A stretch of 64,000 nt of DNA from DASQFI01 sp035633215 (GTDB taxonomy: Bacteria > Acidobacteriota > Vicinamibacteria > Vicinamibacterales > SCN-69-37): contig DASQFI010000045.1 of the NCBI GenBank assembly GCA_035633215.1, positions 1 to 64,000 on the forward strand. The letters are read 5' to 3'. The notes beneath the pieces were generated by a model, which saw only the letters and a list, made by a program, of their open reading frames with translations, did no database searches and was not told the origin of the DNA. Within the stretch, counting starts at the first letter, position 1, and every line of letters begins with the position of its first letter. Position numbers and translations under genes: made by a program. This document shows positions 7,199 to 15,800 of the stretch, one piece after another.

Positions 7199-7630
7199 TG
7201 AACGATATCCTCATATGGACCAATAGCTTACGACGACAGGCGACTTTCGCCTCGATTCCTGCGTGTCGCAGTATCTGCGTACTCGACCGCACCGCCCATT
7301 GCAGATTCTGCGATGTGCCTGTGACAGAGCAGGACATGCCCGAATTCGGCGATTGATTCCCCAAGAAGGCCCCGGGCTGGCGGCTCGCCGGCCCTCCGCG
7401 GACGTGACGCGAGAACCCGCTGCCTTCGTTCGCTCGAATTGCGTTCTAGCGCGTGACGCGCCGCTCCGCACACGGCGGAGCCGGCGCGTGCAATTCTCGC
7501 TCCCTGCGGCGCGGGTTCGCACCTGACGCCCATCGCGTCAGTCCGAGTCGGGCCGCGATCCGACCGCCCGCGGCCTTCTTGGCTGGTCCAACGCTAACTC
7601 GGTTGTGTCCCTCGATAAGCTGTGTACCGA
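7199..7630. other. Intergenic region without a recognisable gene
   Basis: About 430 bp between the recA promoter side and the membrane hydrolase gene. Short ORFs occur in several frames but none has a convincing start, composition or family resemblance. I see no tRNA and no tmRNA or RNase P signature. Divergent promoters for the two flanking genes presumably lie here. Confidence 0.4.
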
Positions 7631-8188
7631 ATGGCGTCACCAATAGGACACGGCCTCGCCGCTGTCGCCGCCGGCTGGCTGGTCGCAAAACCGCCGTCGT
7701 CGCGGAGGGAATTCCTGATTCAGTCGGGCACGCTCGCGCTGATTGGCGTGATGCCCGATCTCGATCTCCTGATCAATCGGCACTCCGCCGAGACTCACAG
7801 CGTCGGAGTCGCCGCAGTCGTCGCGTCGCTCGCGGCGGTGGCGCGATTGCCTGTGGCTCAGACTCGCGGACGAATCTGGCTCGCCGTGTTCCTCGCCTGG
7901 ATGACGCATCCGCTGCTGGATGCCTTCACCGCAGACAGCTCGGTCCCGGTCGGCATCATGATCTGGTGGCCGTTCAGCTCGGCGCACTATCACTCGGGCA
8001 TTGTCGTCTTCGATTCGATCTATCGCCGCTGGTGGCTGCCCGGGTTCCTCGAGCACAATCTCATTGCGGCCCTCAAGGAGTTCGTGATTGTCGGGCCGGT
8101 CGCGGCGGTCGTGTGGTGGGTCAGGCGTACGAATAGAACCCGAGGCCCGTCTTTCGGCCGAGATGGCCCGCCGCCACCATCCGTTTGA
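7631..8188 (+). CDS. Membrane-bound metal-dependent hydrolase (YdjM/DUF457 family)
   Basis: A 185-residue polytopic inner-membrane protein. The opening ASPIGHGLAAVAAGWL, the GVMPDLDLLINR motif, ETHSVG and FLAWMTHPLLDAF provide the conserved His/Asp residues typical of DUF457 (YdjM/YbcI) proteins, whose founding member in E. coli is LexA-regulated. ATG 7631 is preferred to a GTG three codons earlier. The C-terminal 68 bp overlap the convergent dehydrogenase gene, and the tail (GPSFGRDGPPPP) is probably an antisense read-through extension rather than conserved sequence. The enzymatic activity of this family is not established. Confidence 0.7.
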   Translation: MASPIGHGLAAVAAGWLVAKPPSSRREFLIQSGTLALIGVMPDLDLLINRHSAETHSVGVAAVVASLAAVARLPVAQTRGRIWLAVFLAWMTHPLLDAFTADSSVPVGIMIWWPFSSAHYHSGIVVFDSIYRRWWLPGFLEHNLIAALKEFVIVGPVAAVVWWVRRTNRTRGPSFGRDGPPPPSV

Positions 8189-8975
8189 GCAGCGGACACG
8201 GCCGGTACTTCGGATCGCCAAGGCCGTCCTGCAGCACCTCGAGAATCGCGAGACAGACGTCGAGACCGATCAGGTCCGCCAGCGCGAGCGGACCCATCGG
8301 GTGGTTCATGCCGAGCTTCATGACCGTGTCGATCGCCTCGGGCGTGCCGACGCCTTCCATGACCGCGTAGACGGCCTCGTTGATCATCGGCATCAGGATG
8401 CGATTGGCGATGAAGCCGGGAAAATCAGCGGCCTCGACTGGAGTCTTGCCGAGCGCCTTGCAGAGGTCGGTCGCGATCTGCATCGACTCCGGGGACGTCG
8501 CCTGCCCGCGCACCAGTTCGACGAGGCTCATGAGCGGCACCGGGTTCATGAAGTGCATGCCCAGCACCTTGTCGGGGCGGTTGGTACCGGCGCCGAGCAC
8601 CGTGATCGAAATCGATGACGTATTGGATCCGAGGATGACGTCCGGCCTCGTGATCGCGTCGAGCTTGCCGAGCACGTCACGCTTGTGGTCGAGGCTTTCG
8701 AAGATCGCCTCGACGACGAAGTCGGCGTCGGCGAGATCCTCGAGTGATGAGGCCGGGTGCAGCCGGGCGATCGTCGCGTCCTTGTCGGCGGCCGTGAGCT
8801 TGCCCTTCTCGACGAACTTCGCGAGGCTCTTGTCGATCGTCTTGCGCGCGCGATCGATCGCGCCCGGCGCCGCGTCGTGCAGGCGGACCGTGAAGCCCGA
8901 TTGCGCGAAGGCCTGCGCGATTCCGTTACCCATGGTGCCCGCGCCAATCACGGCTACCGTCCTAATGGTCGCCAA
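8121..8975 (-). CDS. 3-hydroxybutyryl-CoA (3-hydroxyacyl-CoA) dehydrogenase
   Basis: An NAD-dependent oxidation of (S)-3-hydroxyacyl-CoA to 3-oxoacyl-CoA. The N-terminal Rossmann fold starts with VAVIGAGTMGNGIAQ, and the catalytic region has SNTSSI, MHFMNPVPLMSLVELVRG (catalytic His) and GFIANRILMPMINEA. The C-terminal dimer domain carries NHPMGPLALADLIGLD. At 284 residues it is a stand-alone Hbd/PaaH-type enzyme without a hydratase domain. The thiolase gene lies upstream on the same strand, so the two successive steps are probably co-transcribed; the direction (fatty acid breakdown or butyrate-type synthesis) is not decided by the sequence. Confidence 0.92.
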   Translation of the reverse strand: MATIRTVAVIGAGTMGNGIAQAFAQSGFTVRLHDAAPGAIDRARKTIDKSLAKFVEKGKLTAADKDATIARLHPASSLEDLADADFVVEAIFESLDHKRDVLGKLDAITRPDVILGSNTSSISITVLGAGTNRPDKVLGMHFMNPVPLMSLVELVRGQATSPESMQIATDLCKALGKTPVEAADFPGFIANRILMPMINEAVYAVMEGVGTPEAIDTVMKLGMNHPMGPLALADLIGLDVCLAILEVLQDGLGDPKYRPCPLLKRMVAAGHLGRKTGLGFYSYA

Positions 8976-9001
8976 TAAGAGCTCCTGTCCTGCAGTCGCT
9001 G

Positions 9002-9094
9002 AAACTGAGAACTGAAAACTGAGAACTAGAGCACTCGTCGGGCGGGCTTGACAGACGTTTTTGATCTTCAGTTCTTAGTTCTCAGTTCTCAGTT
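9002..9094. repeat. Inverted pair of degenerate AACTGAG repeats
   Basis: Left arm 9003-9027 and right arm 9070-9094 are 25-nt inverted repeats with two mismatches. Each is built of tandem 7-nt units (AACTGAG, AACTGAA, AACTAAG). The 42-nt loop carries no gene. It sits between the thiolase and dehydrogenase genes and would fold into a long hairpin in the shared transcript. Confidence 0.75.
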
Positions 9095-9095
9095 G

Positions 9096-10277
9096 CTAGA
9101 GCACTTCTACTGCCAACGCGACTCCATTCCCGCCGCCCAGACACAACGTCGCGATACCGCGCTTCTTGCCGAGCCGGCGGAGCGCGTAGAGCAGCGTCGT
9201 CAGGACTCGCGCGCCGCTGGCGCCGATGGGATGGCCGAGCGCGACCGCGCCGCCCTGAACGTTCACGCGTGACGGATCGAGGCCGAGCTCGCGTGTCACG
9301 GCGACGGCCTGCACGGCGAACGCTTCGTTCAGCTCGACGAGATCGACGTCGTCGATCTTCCACCCGGTCTTCTGGAGCACCTTCTTCACCGCTTCGACGG
9401 GCGTCATCATCACGAGCTTCGGCTCGAGGCCCGAGGTCGCCTGGCCGATGATGCGCGCGAGCGGCGTGAGGTTCAGCCGCGCGGCGATGTCGGCGGCCAT
9501 GACGACGAGCGCGGCGGCGCCGTCGTTCACGCCGGGTGCGTTGCCCGCGGTCACCGTGCCGTCCTTCTTGAACGCCGGCTTCAGCCGGCCGAGCGACTCG
9601 AGCGTCGTGTCCTCGCGGATCGACTCGTCCCGGTCGATCACGATGGGATCGCCCTTCTTCTGCGGAATCGAAACCGGCACGATCTCGTCCCTGAACCAGC
9701 CCTGCTTCGTCGCGGCCGCGGCCTTGCGATGGCTCTCCACGGCATAGCAGTCCTGCTGCTCCCGCGTGACGCGGTACTTCTCCGAGACCACCTCGCCCGT
9801 CAGACCCATGTGGATGTCGTGGAAGGCGTCCCACAGCCCGTCGTGGATCATCGAATCGACAATCGTCGCGTCGCCCATCCGCAAGCCTTCGCGCACGCGG
9901 TTCAGGAGATACGGACAGTTGCTCATCGACTCCATGCCGCCCGCCACCGCAATGTCGATGTCGCCCGTGGCGATGCCCTGCGACGCGAGCATGACCGCCT
10001 TGAGGCCGGAGCCGCACACCTTGTTGATCGTGAGCGCGCCGACGCTGTTGTCGAGCCCGCCCTTGAGCGCGGCCTGGCGCGCCGGCGCCTGGCCGAGACC
10101 GGCGCTGACGACGTTGCCGAGAATGCACTCGTTGACGGTGGCCGGGTCGATGCCGGCGCGGCGTACGGCTTCGCGCACGGCGATGGCGCCCAGTTCGGGT
10201 GCTTTCAGATCCTTGAGGCCGCCGAGGAACTTGCCGGTGGGCGTTCGGACGGCGCTGACGATGACGGATTCACGCAT
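9096..10277 (-). CDS. Acetyl-CoA C-acyltransferase (thiolase)
   Basis: It catalyses thiolytic cleavage or Claisen condensation of acyl-CoA. The 393-residue length and motifs match the AtoB/PhbA group: NVVSAGLGQAPARQ, INKVCGSGLKAV with the nucleophilic Cys near residue 89, GGMESMSNCPY, NAPGVNDGAAA, NEAFAVQAVA, GGAVALGHPIGASGAR with the catalytic His, and CLGGGNGVA with the second catalytic Cys. ATG 10277 follows GTGAGGAT. It precedes the hydroxyacyl-CoA dehydrogenase on the same strand. An unusual set of nested palindromes lies just upstream. Confidence 0.93.
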   Translation of the reverse strand: MRESVIVSAVRTPTGKFLGGLKDLKAPELGAIAVREAVRRAGIDPATVNECILGNVVSAGLGQAPARQAALKGGLDNSVGALTINKVCGSGLKAVMLASQGIATGDIDIAVAGGMESMSNCPYLLNRVREGLRMGDATIVDSMIHDGLWDAFHDIHMGLTGEVVSEKYRVTREQQDCYAVESHRKAAAATKQGWFRDEIVPVSIPQKKGDPIVIDRDESIREDTTLESLGRLKPAFKKDGTVTAGNAPGVNDGAAALVVMAADIAARLNLTPLARIIGQATSGLEPKLVMMTPVEAVKKVLQKTGWKIDDVDLVELNEAFAVQAVAVTRELGLDPSRVNVQGGAVALGHPIGASGARVLTTLLYALRRLGKKRGIATLCLGGGNGVALAVEVL

Positions 10278-10297
10278 GATTCATCCTCACGGGCGAG

Positions 10298-10341
10298 ATG
10301 ACCTCAGAGGTCATTTTTGCAAGCAACAGAAAAATGACCTC
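10298..10341 (-). promoter_or_regulatory. Nested palindromes upstream of the thiolase gene
   Basis: A 7-bp palindrome ATGACCT-CAG-AGGTCAT (10298-10314) shares its right half with a 12-bp perfect stem, GAGGTCATTTTT (10307-10318) and AAAAATGACCTC (10330-10341). The two structures are mutually exclusive in RNA. They lie 21-64 nt before the thiolase start and touch the stop codon of the upstream DUF721 gene. Either a tandem operator (TGACCTCTGAGGTCA) or an attenuator-like switch is possible. Confidence 0.45.
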
Positions 10342-10624
10342 AGAAGTCTTTCTCGATGACAATCTTTTTCACTACACCCGGTCCGAGCAACAGTTCGAGC
10401 CGTTGCGCGATCATCGGCCGCGCGCGCGAAACCTCGCGACGCCACGCCGCGTCGCGCGCGCGCACCCGGAGCAGACCCTCGTCCGACCAGAGCGGCGACG
10501 TGGCACGCGCCATCGCGGGCCCGGCGGCGATCTGCCAGGCGAACGTCACCTTCGCGGCAGTGACGGGCTGATCGTTCAAGAGGGACTGAAGAGCCCGGAT
10601 CGAAGCGGTTCTGAGCGGCTGCAT
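10340..10624 (-). CDS. DUF721 (DciA-like) domain protein
   Basis: A 94-residue protein with the DUF721 fold: an N-terminal helix pair, AWQIAAGPAMARATSPLWSDEGLLRVRARDAAWRREV in the centre and a basic C-terminus (GPGVVKKIVIE). DciA proteins in this family help load replicative helicase; short DUF721 proteins are common in bacteria lacking DnaC. ATG 10624 is chosen because longer alternatives run back through the divergent maf promoter and start. The Shine-Dalgarno sequence is weak. I am sure of the family but only moderately of a DciA role. Confidence 0.65.
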   Translation of the reverse strand: MQPLRTASIRALQSLLNDQPVTAAKVTFAWQIAAGPAMARATSPLWSDEGLLRVRARDAAWRREVSRARPMIAQRLELLLGPGVVKKIVIEKDF

Positions 10625-10683
10625 CGCGCCAGCGACAACACACCATCGTAACCCGGAGTTCAGCCGGGCTGTATGATCCTCAT

Positions 10684-11297
<614 letters not shown>

Positions 11298-11298
<1 letters not shown>

Positions 11299-11699
11299 TG
11301 GAGATCATGTCCACCCGAACCGTGCGCGTCCTGCTGTCCGTCCTCGTGATTGGCGGCTCGCTGACGGCCCTGCTCGCGATGTCGGTTCGCGAGAGCGCCG
11401 CGTTTTACAAACACGTGGACGAAGTCATGGTGAGTCCCGACCAGTGGTACGGCAAGCCGCTGAAGCTGCACGGCTTCGTTGCGGATCTGAAGAAGCGCAC
11501 CGACAGCCTCCACTACAAGTTCGAGGTGACGACGCGAGAGTTCTCGGTGCCCGCGACCTACACGGGTATTGTCCCCGACACGTTCAAGGATGGCTCGGAA
11601 GTGGTGCTGACCGGCCGGCTGTCAGCGGACGGATTTCACGCTGACGAAGTGATGGCCAAGTGCCCGTCGAAGTACGAACCCGGCCAGGCCGGGCGCTAG
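11298..11699 (+). CDS. ccmE: Cytochrome c maturation heme chaperone CcmE, Cys-type variant
   Basis: A periplasmic heme chaperone anchored by one N-terminal helix (residues about 9-29). It accepts heme from CcmC and passes it to CcmF. The OB-fold has FYKHVDEVMVSPDQWYGKPLKLHGFV and then VVLTGRLS. In classical CcmE the heme is bound covalently by His in a HxxxY motif near the C-terminus. Here the equivalent sequence is DEVMAKCPSKYEP, so Cys replaces His, the CxxxY variant known from Desulfovibrio-type System I. The start overlaps the maf stop; an ATG three codons later (11307) after GGAG is an alternative. First gene of the ccm operon. Confidence 0.9.
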
Positions 11700-11706
11700 A
11701 TTCTTC

Positions 11707-14190
11707 ATGTCTTCTTTAGGCACGTTCCTCATTCTGACGGCGTTCGTGTTGGCCAGCGGCGCGTTCGCGGCCTCCATCGCGGGGGCGCGGCGCCAGCGAC
11801 AATCGCTGATTGACGGGGGCAACGGCCTCTACCACACCGTCACGGCGTTGCTTCTGGTCGCCTCCGCGATCATCATCCACGCCTTCGTCATCGGCGATTA
11901 CCGCATCAAGTACGTCCAGCACTACTCGAACGCCGAGCAGCCGCTCTTCTACAAGCTCGCGTCGTACTGGGGCGGGCTCGACGGCTCGCTGCTGTTCTGG
12001 GCGACGCTGCTGGCCGCGTTCGGCAGCGTGGCGGTGTATGTGAACCGCGAGCGGCATCGGCTGATGATGCCGTGGGTGGTGGCGTGCCTCTCCGTCGTGC
12101 AGATGTTCTTTCTGTTCCTGCTCGTCATCCACAACAACCCGTTCGAGACGTTTCTGATGGCGGCGCCGGCGGCGGGCGAGGGCCTCAACCCGCTGCTCCA
12201 GAACTTCTACATGGCCATTCATCCGCCGCTGCTGTACCTGGGCTTCGTCGGCATGACGATTCCGTTCGCGTTCGGCATCGCCGCGCTCGCGAGCGGGCAA
12301 CTCGACGACTCGTGGCTGCGCGCCGTGCGGACCTGGACGATGACCGCGTGGCTGTTCCTGACGGTCGGTCTCTCGCTTGGCGCGCTCTGGGCCTACGAAG
12401 AGCTCGGCTGGGGCGGGTACTGGGGCTGGGATCCGGTGGAGAACGCCGGACTGCTGCCGTGGTTCACGGCCACGGCGTTTCTGCACTCGGTGATGGTGCA
12501 GGAACGTCGCGGAATGTTGAAGGTGTGGAACGTGTCGCTCGTCATCGTCACGTTCTTCCTCACGATCTTCGGCACCTTCCTGACGCGGTCGGGGCTCGTA
12601 TCGTCCGTGCACGCCTTCGGCGAAGATCCCGAGCTGGCCTGGATGTTCACCGTGTTCATGGTGTTCATCCTCGTCGTGAGCTTCGGGCTCGTCGCGTACC
12701 GCATGCCGCTGCTGCGCTCGCGAAACGAGCTGGACTCGTGGACGTCACGCGAAGCGGCGTTTCTCGCGAACAACTGGGTGCTGCTATTTTCGGCATTCTT
12801 CGTCGTGTTCGCGACGATGTTCCCGACGTTGAGTGAAGCCATACGCGGCGAGCGACTGACCGTCGGACCGCCGTTCTTCGACAAATGGATGACGCCGATC
12901 GGCTTCATCCTGCTGTTCCTGACCGGCGTGGGTCCGCTCCTCGCGTGGCGGCGATCCACATTGAGCCACCTTCGCGATCAGTTTCTCTGGTCCGTCCTCG
13001 GCGGCGTCGTGACGGGCCTCGCCGTCGTCGCGCTTGGCGTGCCGTTCTGGGCGGCCGGCCTGTGCTTCGCGCTGTGCGCGTTCGTGACTGTGACGATCCT
13101 CCAGGAATTCGTTCGCGGCGCGGTGGTGCGCCGGCAGGCCACCGGGAGCGATCTCTTCACGTCGCTGGTCGGCCTTTTCGCCCGGTCGCGGCGCCGGTAC
13201 GGCGGCTACGTCATCCATCTCGGCATCGTCCTGGTCTTCCTGGGCTTTGCCGGCAACGGCTTCAAGCGGGAGGAGCAGGTCAAGCTCCAACCTGGGCAGC
13301 AGGTCGCGGTGCAGCCGTACGTCGTGCAGTACAAGACCATCAGCGTCACCGACGACGGGCGCAAGCAGATGGTGACCGCGCACCTGGAAGCCTCGAAGGA
13401 CGGAAAGTCTCTCGGACAGATGTACCCCGCGCGCTGGTTCTTCCGAGGACGCGAAGGGGACGCAACCACGGAGATCGCGCTTAGACGCAGCTTTGCCGAC
13501 GACCTGTACGTGAACCTGGCGGGATATGAGTTGGAAACGATGGTGGCGATTCTTCAGGTCACCGTGAACCCGCTCGTCAACTGGATCTGGTTCGGCGTCG
13601 GCGTGATGATGTTCGGCACCGGCATCTGTCTGCTGCCAGAGCGCACGTTCGCATTTGCGACGAAAAGCGTGCCACAGGGCGCCGTGACGACGTCGCTGAT
13701 CCTCCTGATGGTGCTCACGGGCGGGATGGCGCGTCTGCACGGACAGCACGTCGAGCTGCCGCAGACGGTTGCGGTCATTCCGCGGTCGCCGGTCGAGAAG
13801 AACCTGCACACGGAGCTCGTCTGCATGTGTGGCACGTGCGGCCGGAAGCGCATCGGCGAGTGCACGTGCAGCCTGGCGGCCCAGATGCGCGAAGAAGTCG
13901 CGCGGCTGGTGGGCGAGGGCAAGAGCCAGGAAGCCGTCATGGCCCACTTCGTGGCGAAGTACGGCAGCCAGGAAGTGCTCTCGCGGCCGATCGATCGCGG
14001 GTTCAATCGCCTCGCCTGGTTCCTGCCGTATCTGGTCGGGGTTGTGGGCGCGGTGCTGGTCGGCGGGATCGCCTGGCGCTGGTCGCACCGCGAAGAGCAA
14101 CACGCGGCTGACGCCAGCGCTCCGGCCGCCGCCCCGGTGAACGCCGAACTCGAGACCCGGCTTGACGACGAGCTCCGAGACCTCGACTGA
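11707..14190 (+). CDS. ccmF: CcmF-CcmH fusion, cytochrome c heme lyase
   Basis: An 827-residue polytopic protein that attaches heme to apocytochrome c in the periplasm. Residues 1 to about 660 are CcmF, with many transmembrane segments, the NPLLQNFYMAIHPPLLYLG region and the WWD heme-handling motif GGYWGWDPVENAGLLPW near residue 238. From about residue 695 a CcmH-like thiol domain follows (LVCMCGTCGRKRIGECTCSLA, then MAHFVAKYGSQEVLS) and a final membrane helix. The cysteine pattern CxCxxC...CxC replaces the usual LRCxxCQ. The fusion would supply the lyase partner in one chain. It begins 8 bp after ccmE, and its end overlaps the next gene by 29 bp. Confidence 0.9.
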   Translation: MSSLGTFLILTAFVLASGAFAASIAGARRQRQSLIDGGNGLYHTVTALLLVASAIIIHAFVIGDYRIKYVQHYSNAEQPLFYKLASYWGGLDGSLLFWATLLAAFGSVAVYVNRERHRLMMPWVVACLSVVQMFFLFLLVIHNNPFETFLMAAPAAGEGLNPLLQNFYMAIHPPLLYLGFVGMTIPFAFGIAALASGQLDDSWLRAVRTWTMTAWLFLTVGLSLGALWAYEELGWGGYWGWDPVENAGLLPWFTATAFLHSVMVQERRGMLKVWNVSLVIVTFFLTIFGTFLTRSGLVSSVHAFGEDPELAWMFTVFMVFILVVSFGLVAYRMPLLRSRNELDSWTSREAAFLANNWVLLFSAFFVVFATMFPTLSEAIRGERLTVGPPFFDKWMTPIGFILLFLTGVGPLLAWRRSTLSHLRDQFLWSVLGGVVTGLAVVALGVPFWAAGLCFALCAFVTVTILQEFVRGAVVRRQATGSDLFTSLVGLFARSRRRYGGYVIHLGIVLVFLGFAGNGFKREEQVKLQPGQQVAVQPYVVQYKTISVTDDGRKQMVTAHLEASKDGKSLGQMYPARWFFRGREGDATTEIALRRSFADDLYVNLAGYELETMVAILQVTVNPLVNWIWFGVGVMMFGTGICLLPERTFAFATKSVPQGAVTTSLILLMVLTGGMARLHGQHVELPQTVAVIPRSPVEKNLHTELVCMCGTCGRKRIGECTCSLAAQMREEVARLVGEGKSQEAVMAHFVAKYGSQEVLSRPIDRGFNRLAWFLPYLVGVVGAVLVGGIAWRWSHREEQHAADASAPAAAPVNAELETRLDDELRDLD

Positions 14191-14776
14191 AACGCAAGCG
14201 TCGAAGGGCCGCGCCGCGTTCCAGCCCTGGCAGTTCTACATCCTGCTGTCGATGATTGCCGCGACCGCGGCGGTCATCGTCTCGCGCAACACACATCCGG
14301 CGGCATTGCTCCTGCTCAGCGCGGCGGTGATCTTCGCTGGTCTGGTCGGCGTGGCGTTTCATCGATCCCTGCTCGGTTTCTTCGGTCAGACGTCGCCGCG
14401 GCCGGCTCCCCGTGCGCGCGCTCGCGACGCGCTCGAGCGGGACAAGGCCCTGATCCTGCGGTCCATCAAGGAGCTGGAGTTCGACCGGAACATGGGCAAG
14501 GTGAGCGAGGCCGATTTCAACGAGATCGGCGGACGCCTGCGGGCCCACGCGCTCGTGCTCATGCAGGACCTCGAACGCGTCGGGCCGGATGTGGAGGTTG
14601 AGAGCGCCGATGGCGGATTTGGAGGTCAATCCGCCCTCCGTACGGCGGGCGGCGGATTTAGAGAGCACTCCGCCCTACGTCCGGCCGGTGCGTGCGCGCA
14701 GTGCGGCACCGCGAACGACGCCGACGCGAAGTTCTGCAGGAACTGCGGCCAGCAGCTGGAGTCCCGGAAGCGATGA
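14162..14776 (+). CDS. Membrane-anchored zinc-ribbon protein in the ccm operon
   Basis: A 204-residue protein starting at TTG 14162 inside the ccmF-ccmH 3' end. Two membrane helices (FYILLSMIAATAAVIV and ALLLLSAAVIFAGLVGV) are followed by a soluble region with ERDKALILRSIKELEFDRNMGKVSEADF, a pattern seen in CcmI-like and related proteins. A C-terminal zinc ribbon (CAQCGTANDADAKFCRNCG) closes it. Between these parts, residues about 150-177 are encoded by two palindromic GGCGGATT...AATCCGCC-type repeats. A role as an accessory or CcmI-like factor is suggested only by position. Confidence 0.65.
   Translation: MTTSSETSTETQASKGRAAFQPWQFYILLSMIAATAAVIVSRNTHPAALLLLSAAVIFAGLVGVAFHRSLLGFFGQTSPRPAPRARARDALERDKALILRSIKELEFDRNMGKVSEADFNEIGGRLRAHALVLMQDLERVGPDVEVESADGGFGGQSALRTAGGGFREHSALRPAGACAQCGTANDADAKFCRNCGQQLESRKR
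14611..14690. repeat. Two GGCGGATT/TCCGCC palindromic repeats captured in frame
   Basis: TGGCGGATTTGGAGGTCAATCCGCC and GGCGGATTTAGAGAGCACTCCGCC are two successive imperfect hairpins, each followed by CT(C/A)CGT. They lie inside the zinc-ribbon protein gene and keep its frame, giving the repeated peptides GGFGGQSALR and GGFREHSALR. A similar GGCGGATT...AATCCGC unit occurs near 26575. Confidence 0.7.
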
Positions 14777-15798
14777 AGATCCGTTGCCTCCTCGCGATCG
14801 CGATGCTGGCGTGCGTCCTGGCGACTCCGTCAGCGCAGCTTCAGATGCCGGACCCGAAGCAGATTGCCGGCGTGCCCCTTCCTGCCAACGACGTGCCGGC
14901 CGGCACGGTTTCCGTCCGGGTGATTCGCGGCAGTTTTGCGAAGAACATCCAGGATGCGACGGTGGAGTTCTCAATCGACGGCAAAGTCCGGCGCGAGAAG
15001 ACCGATGCGTCGGGCCGCGCGCAGGTCGCGGGCCTCGCCCGCGGCGCCAAAGTGCGCGCGTCGGCCGTCATCGACGGCGCCAAACTGGAGTCCCAGGAAA
15101 TCGTCGTCGGAGAGACCGGCGTGCGGGTCGTTCTGGTGGCCGTGGATCCGGAACTGGAGGAGCGCGCCGAAGAGGATCGCCGGCTGGCCGCCTCGCCGCC
15201 GGTCCGCGGCATGGTCGTGTTCGGTCCCGAGACGCGGATGATCGTCGAGATGTCGAAGGATCAGTTGAACGTCTTCTACGTCCTCCAGATCCTGAACACC
15301 GCGCGGACCCCGGTCGACCCGGGCGGGCCGGTCATCTTCGACCTGCCGCGCGACGCGCGCGGCGTGTCGCTGCTGCAGGAGTCGTCGAAGCAGGCGAGCG
15401 CGAAAGGCCATCGCCTCATCGTGACGGGGCCGTTCGCGCCGGGTCCGACGATGGTGCACGTGGCGTTCGAGCAGCCGTACAACCGCGACACGGCGCGCAT
15501 CGAGCAGACGTGGCCGGCAAGCCTGCAGAGCCTCAACGTGCTCGTGCTGCAGATCGGCGGGCTCGACGTGCGCTCGCCGCAGATCTCCACCAAGCGAGAA
15601 GTCACCGACCAGGGCCAGAAACTTATCGTCGCCGGTGGGCCGTCGATTCCAGCAGGGCAGTCGCTCGTGCTCGAGATCACGGGCCTGCCGCACCACGCGA
15701 TCTGGCCTCGCTACGCTGCGCTCAGTCTCGCCGCGGTCATCGTCTGCGCCGGCATCTGGGCCGCGGTCGCGCCCACCCCTCGCCGCCGAGCGGCATAA
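14773..15798 (+). CDS. Exported carboxypeptidase-regulatory-like/Ig-fold protein in the ccm operon
   Basis: A 341-residue secreted protein of unrecognised function, coupled to the preceding gene by an ATGA overlap. Residues 1-20 form a signal peptide (MKIRCLLAIAMLACVLATPS). A beta-sandwich of the carboxypeptidase-regulatory type follows (SVRVIRGSFAKNIQDATVEF, ASGRAQVAGLARGAKVRASA). Next is a second extracytoplasmic domain (FYVLQILNTARTPVDPGGPVIFDLP) and a C-terminal membrane helix (LSLAAVIVCAGIWAAVA). No cysteine or heme motif is visible. Its conserved-looking position between ccm genes suggests a role in periplasmic cytochrome or electron-chain assembly, which is inference only. Confidence 0.6.
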   Translation: MKIRCLLAIAMLACVLATPSAQLQMPDPKQIAGVPLPANDVPAGTVSVRVIRGSFAKNIQDATVEFSIDGKVRREKTDASGRAQVAGLARGAKVRASAVIDGAKLESQEIVVGETGVRVVLVAVDPELEERAEEDRRLAASPPVRGMVVFGPETRMIVEMSKDQLNVFYVLQILNTARTPVDPGGPVIFDLPRDARGVSLLQESSKQASAKGHRLIVTGPFAPGPTMVHVAFEQPYNRDTARIEQTWPASLQSLNVLVLQIGGLDVRSPQISTKREVTDQGQKLIVAGGPSIPAGQSLVLEITGLPHHAIWPRYAALSLAAVIVCAGIWAAVAPTPRRRAA

Positions 15799-15800
15799 GC

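Noticed and set aside
7199..7630. tmRNA, RNase P or other structured RNA between recA and the membrane hydrolase gene
   Set aside because: No conserved tag-peptide, pseudoknot or CCA-ended acceptor pattern could be recognised; only generic GC-rich stems.
14589..15800. Long in-frame extension upstream of ccmA
   Set aside because: The upstream 400 codons are another frame of the beta-sandwich gene; the CcmA fold begins just after 15801.
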